A stretch of 47,060 nt of DNA. It comes from Lutibacter sp. GTDB taxonomy: Bacteria > Bacteroidota > Bacteroidia > Flavobacteriales > Flavobacteriaceae. Positions 43,875-47,060 of this stretch are shown piece after piece. The translations under genes were made by a program, and so were the position numbers. Position 1 is the first letter of the stretch. Each line of letters opens with the position of its first letter. The notes under the pieces are model-generated. The model was not told the DNA's origin and made no database searches. It worked only from the letters and a program-made list of their open reading frames with translations. The stretch lies in assembly GCF_013041805.1 (NCBI RefSeq), contig NZ_JABDRI010000059.1, forward strand, positions 1 to 47,060, written 5' to 3'.

Positions 43875-44552
43875 TTAGTCTTCCAACAAGTCAGGTCTAA
43901 TTTTTTTAGTGCGCTCAAAAGCTTGTTCGTTTCTCCATTCTTCAATTTTAGGAAAATTACCTGACAGCAACACTTCTGGCACCTTAAGGTCCTTATATTC
44001 AGAGGGCCTAGTGTAAACAGGAGGTGAAAGTAAATCGTCTTGAAAAGAGTCAGTTAAAGCTGAAGTTTCGTCACCTAGAACACCTGGAATAAGGCGAATA
44101 ATAGAATCACATAAAACCGCAGCACCTAATTCCCCTCCACTTAAAACATAATCTCCTATTGAAATTTCTTTAGTAATAAATAAATCTCTAACACGTTGAT
44201 CTACTCCTTTATAATGTCCACAAAGAATAATAATGTTCTCATTTAAAGATAAAGTATTTGCTGTTTGTTGAGTTAGAGTTGGGGCATCTGGAGTCATATA
44301 AATTATTTCATCATAAGTTCTTTCTGATTTTAATTTTGAAATGCATTTATCAATAGGCTCAACCATTAAAACCATTCCAGCTCCTCCGCCAAATTGATAA
44401 TCATCTATTTTTCCATAGTCATTTAAGGCATATTTTCTTAAATCATGAAAGTGAACTTCTGCTAAATTTTTATCAATGGCACGTTTGATTATTGAAAACT
44501 CAAACGGACTTTTAATTAATTCTGGAGAAACTGTAATAATATCAATTCGCAT
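43875..44552 (-). CDS. trmD: tRNA (guanine37-N1)-methyltransferase
   Basis: Methylates N1 of G37 in tRNAs that read CNN codons, preventing +1 frameshifting. The 225 residues carry the SPOUT trefoil-knot signatures: [27 protein letters not shown] and [12 protein letters not shown], and the C-terminal [22 protein letters not shown] in conserved pieces. The start [12 protein letters not shown] is the family start. A -7 box (TATCTTTG) ends only four bases before the ATG, so the message may be leaderless. rplS lies downstream. Confidence 0.96.
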   Translation of the reverse strand: MRIDIITVSPELIKSPFEFSIIKRAIDKNLAEVHFHDLRKYALNDYGKIDDYQFGGGAGMVLMVEPIDKCISKLKSERTYDEIIYMTPDAPTLTQQTANTLSLNENIIILCGHYKGVDQRVRDLFITKEISIGDYVLSGGELGAAVLCDSIIRLIPGVLGDETSALTDSFQDDLLSPPVYTRPSEYKDLKVPEVLLSGNFPKIEEWRNEQAFERTKKIRPDLLED

Positions 44553-44556
44553 GGTA

Positions 44557-44564
44557 CAAAGATA
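44557..44564 (-). promoter_or_regulatory. trmD-rplS -7 element, implying a leaderless message
   Basis: The minus strand reads TATCTTTG then TACC then ATG. With a start point 5-7 bases after the box, transcription would begin at the A of the start codon or next to it. An ATTG at 44591-44588 (spacer 23) may serve as -33. Confidence 0.45.
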
Positions 44565-44646
44565 CTTTTTTGTGTTTAAAACTTTAGCAATAAAATGGTT
44601 ATTTAGTGATTTAATATTTTAAATTTCCTCAATTAATCAAATCATT

Positions 44647-44655
44647 TATATTTAC
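44647..44655 (+). promoter_or_regulatory. Candidate -7 element of the penicillin acylase gene (TATATTTAC)
   Basis: TATATTTAC ends 16 bases before the ATG at 44672, the same variant box as at 19653, 38489 and (minus strand) 11001-11009. Confidence 0.35.
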
Positions 44656-44671
44656 AAAAAATCATGAATAG

Positions 44672-46768
44672 ATGCGTAAACTTCAATTCTTAGTACTTAT
44701 ATTAATAACTGCTTGTTCAACCATTCCTGAATCTGAAGAATTTTCAGCAATTCAAATAGCAAGAGATGCTTGGGGAGTACCACATATTTTTGCTAAAACT
44801 GATGTTGAGGTTGCTTATGGTTTGGCTTGGGCTGAATGTGAAGATGATTTTGTGACACTTCAAGAGTTAATGGCTGCTTGTAAAGGAATGTTAGGAGAAA
44901 TAAAAGGAAAAGATGGGTTAGTGGCAGATTTTGGAGTGAAATTTATGGGTTTTCAAGAAATTGCTGCAAAAAAATATACTACTGAAGTAACAGGAAAGTT
45001 TAAAAACTATTTAGAAAGTTTTGTGAATGGAGTAAATGCCTATGCCGCTTTGCATCCAAATGAAGTTTTGTTAAAAGATTTATTCCCATTAACAGGACAA
45101 GATATTATTGTAGGTTATTTACTAGGAAATCTAGAAGTTTCACATGCAGGGCAAGACTTGGCTAAAATCATGAACGGAACTATTATTAAAGAGTTAAAAA
45201 GTGATGTTCCAAAAGGATCTAATGCATTTGCAATTTCTAAACGAAAAACAACAGATCATAAAACGTATTTAGCGGTTAATGCGCATCAACCTCTAGAAGG
45301 TTGGTATTCTTGGTATGAAGCACATTTAAATAGTGAAGAAGGAATGAATGTTTTAGGTGGAACCTTTGCTGGTGGAATTTGTATTTTCCATGGAGTAAAT
45401 GAAAATTTAGGATGGGCGCATACTGTAAATCACGCAGATTTTTCTGATGTGTATGAATTAGAAATGCATCCAGATAAAGAAGATTTTTATCACTTTGACG
45501 ATGAGTGGTTGGAATTAAAGGAAAAAATATATTGGTCTTGGTTAAAGCTTGTGGGTCCTATAAAAATTCCAATTAGAAAAACTATTTATGAGAGTAAATA
45601 CGGTCCAACTTTTAAAACTGATAAAGGTGTTTTTGCTTGGCGTTTTGTTGTTGGTCAATCTATAAAAATGGCTGAACAATGGTATGAAATGAATAAAGCG
45701 AAAAATTTTGACGAATTTAAAAAAGCATTAAAAATTAGAGGTTTAGCTTCATTAAATATTGTCTATGCTGATAAAGATGATATTATTTATTATGTGAGTA
45801 ATGGTAGATTTCCAATTAGAAATCCAGATTTTGCATGGGATAAAGTATTACCAGGAAATACCTCAAAAAATTTATGGAGTCATGAAATTGTTCCTTTAGA
45901 TAGCTTACCTCAAGTTTTAAATCCAAAAAGCGGATGGGTTTTCAATACAAATAATACTCCTTTTTCAGCGAGTGATAGTTTAAGTAATTTCAAGGAAACT
46001 TCTTTTAATAAAACGATGGGCTTTCAACCAACCGGATTAGAAAATAATAGAAGTATACGTTTTTTAGAGTTGATTTCTCAATATGATAGTATGAGCTATG
46101 ATGATTTTAAGCGTATAAAATACGACAATCAATTTCCATCAAAAATGACGACCAGGACAGCTACTAATTTAGAAATGCTTATGAATTTGAATCCTGAAAA
46201 ATACCCTGAAATTGCTGATGCTATAAAATTACTGAATGGGTGGGATAGAAAAACAGATATTACAAATACAACAGCAGCCTTATATATATTATCTTGGATG
46301 CATTTAGATGAAAGACGTAAAATGGAAAATAGAATTGAAATTGGCGGTAAAATCACTCTAGATGATTGTATTTATGGTATTACAGAAGCAAAGAAAGAAT
46401 TGATAGCAAATTATGGTTCATTAGAGGTTGAGTTAGGAAAATTACAGCGGCATAGTAGAGGAAATGTAAACATTCCAATTGGTGGTGCTCCAGATGTTTT
46501 AGCCGCTATGTATGCTAAAAAGCAAGAAGATGGAACTTATAGAGCTCACGCAGGAGAATCCTACATTCAATTGGTTCGTTTTGGAGAAAATGGTGTAGAA
46601 ATAGAATCAATAAATAGTTATGGAGCTTCATCTAAAGAAAATGCGGAAAATTCTACTACACAAATGAACTATTATGCTGATCAGAAATTAAAGAAAATGA
46701 CCTTAAATAAAGATGAAGTCCTTAAAACCGCTGTAAAAATTTATTCTCCAATGAGAATAAAGAACTAA
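44672..46768 (+). CDS. Penicillin acylase family lipoprotein
   Basis: A 698-residue exported Ntn hydrolase. The N-terminus is a lipoprotein signal with lipobox I-T-A-C, lipid cysteine Cys15. The chain is normally cut autocatalytically before the nucleophile Ser183 in KGSNAFAIS, giving an alpha chain (about residues 16-182 less a spacer) and a beta chain that begins with Ser183. Further family blocks are DAWGVPHIFAKTD, YGLAWAECEDDF and GWAHTVNHAD. Members hydrolyse amides such as penicillins, acyl-homoserine lactones or aculeacin; the substrate here is unknown. It is alone on the plus strand, and its stop overlaps the prmC stop by four bases. Confidence 0.87.
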   Translation: MRKLQFLVLILITACSTIPESEEFSAIQIARDAWGVPHIFAKTDVEVAYGLAWAECEDDFVTLQELMAACKGMLGEIKGKDGLVADFGVKFMGFQEIAAKKYTTEVTGKFKNYLESFVNGVNAYAALHPNEVLLKDLFPLTGQDIIVGYLLGNLEVSHAGQDLAKIMNGTIIKELKSDVPKGSNAFAISKRKTTDHKTYLAVNAHQPLEGWYSWYEAHLNSEEGMNVLGGTFAGGICIFHGVNENLGWAHTVNHADFSDVYELEMHPDKEDFYHFDDEWLELKEKIYWSWLKLVGPIKIPIRKTIYESKYGPTFKTDKGVFAWRFVVGQSIKMAEQWYEMNKAKNFDEFKKALKIRGLASLNIVYADKDDIIYYVSNGRFPIRNPDFAWDKVLPGNTSKNLWSHEIVPLDSLPQVLNPKSGWVFNTNNTPFSASDSLSNFKETSFNKTMGFQPTGLENNRSIRFLELISQYDSMSYDDFKRIKYDNQFPSKMTTRTATNLEMLMNLNPEKYPEIADAIKLLNGWDRKTDITNTTAALYILSWMHLDERRKMENRIEIGGKITLDDCIYGITEAKKELIANYGSLEVELGKLQRHSRGNVNIPIGGAPDVLAAMYAKKQEDGTYRAHAGESYIQLVRFGENGVEIESINSYGASSKENAENSTTQMNYYADQKLKKMTLNKDEVLKTAVKIYSPMRIKN

Positions 46769-47060
46769 TTATTAGTTGCTTTTATCATGCGATCAGCTCC
46801 AAAAATATCTTTTTTTAATTGGCCATGTTTGAAATTTCTCGAACTCAATAATTCAATAGTTTGTGAACCTAGGTACTGATTAATTTCAAAATAAATAACA
46901 CCGTTTTCTTTGAGATTTTTTTTGGCAAAATCGGCAATTTTTTCATAAAATAATAGAGGGTTTTCATCATCTACAAAAAGTGCTAAATGAGGTTCATTCG
47001 CTAAAACATTTTGTTGCATTTGTTCTTTTTCTAATTCACGGACATAAGGCGGATTAGAAA
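46765..47060 (-). CDS. prmC: Peptide chain release factor N5-glutamine methyltransferase, 5' part outside window
   Basis: Methylates the glutamine of the GGQ motif in release factors RF1 and RF2. About 98 C-terminal residues are visible. The first readable residues are SNPPYVRELE, containing the NPPY substrate-glutamine motif that defines N5-glutamine methyltransferases; it then runs ...GVIYFEINQYLGSQT... to the end. The ATG at 47019 is internal and should not be taken as the start. PrmC is about 280 residues, so about two thirds lie beyond the window. Its 3' end overlaps the convergent penicillin acylase gene by four bases. Confidence 0.9.
   Translation of the reverse strand, partial: SNPPYVRELEKEQMQQNVLANEPHLALFVDDENPLLFYEKIADFAKKNLKENGVIYFEINQYLGSQTIELLSSRNFKHGQLKKDIFGADRMIKATNN

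Overview
The window is chromosomal DNA from a low-GC member of the Bacteroidota, most likely a Flavobacteriaceae. Three things point there. First, the gene families are typical of that group: a PASTA protein with no kinase next to rluD, the DUF2853, DUF4159, DUF4834 and DUF6095 families, a short SpeA beside a deoxyhypusine-synthase-like protein, and a GH3/serine-hydrolase fusion. Second, promoter-like sequences follow the Bacteroidota TTTG / TAnnTTTG pattern rather than TTGACA / TATAAT. Third, Shine-Dalgarno sequences are almost absent. I see no rRNA, tRNA, CRISPR array, insertion sequence or phage gene. Genes are densely packed with many 1-14 bp overlaps, so this looks like core genome plus one surface-polysaccharide cluster.

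Layout. 1-1327 (minus): ddl then coaD (cut by the window edge). 1489-3523 (plus): PASTA protein, rluD, DUF2721 protein. 3657-5155: a chloramphenicol-acetyltransferase-like protein and yaaA. 5156-9069: a long structured leader followed by an overlapping polyamine operon, speA-speB-deoxyhypusine synthase homologue-small acidic protein. 9139-10977 (minus): DUF2853 protein and a one-piece Fe-S L-serine dehydratase. 11196-14749 (plus): dnaK, a nitronate-monooxygenase-like protein and an unknown protein. 14767-18417 (minus): the four-gene 2-oxoacid:ferredoxin oxidoreductase operon korD-A-B-C, then a TIGR01777 epimerase. 18737-23943 (plus): PPK2 kinase, DEDDh exonuclease, unknown protein, GH3-serine hydrolase fusion. 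23930-29345 (minus): a six-gene run (outer-membrane protein, GNAT-like protein, rsmE, DUF4159, bile-acid-symporter-type transporter, acyltransferase). 29446-38478 (plus): DUF4834, YfhO, methyltransferase, two GT4 glycosyltransferases, wecB, flippase and LysE exporter, which read as a surface glycan cluster. 38525-40291: DinB protein, ATP-grasp protein, DUF6095 protein. 40430-42655 (minus): monomeric NADP isocitrate dehydrogenase. 42656-43435: a 780-base region without a convincing gene. 43436-44552 (minus): trmD-rplS. 44672-47060: penicillin-acylase-family lipoprotein and the C-terminal part of prmC.

How the genes fit together. SpeA and SpeB convert arginine to agmatine and then putrescine, and the DHS homologue presumably uses a polyamine. 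Icd makes 2-oxoglutarate and Kor interconverts it with succinyl-CoA plus reduced ferredoxin. The regions upstream of icd and of kor share an identical 14-base string, and the kor promoter also carries two tandem TGA-N6-TCA boxes where the -33 element should be. Ddl, the GH3-serine hydrolase and possibly the PASTA protein touch the cell wall. RluD, RsmE, TrmD, L19 and PrmC serve the translation machinery.

The most interesting material is regulatory rather than a new protein system: the kor/icd shared motif, the tandem operator, the speA leader, a strong hairpin ending directly on the epimerase start codon, competing stems ahead of the glycan genes, an orphan terminator in the icd upstream region that may mark a small RNA, and a probable leaderless trmD transcript. 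I found no clearly unprecedented multi-gene system. All family names come from reading motifs by eye; no database search was run.
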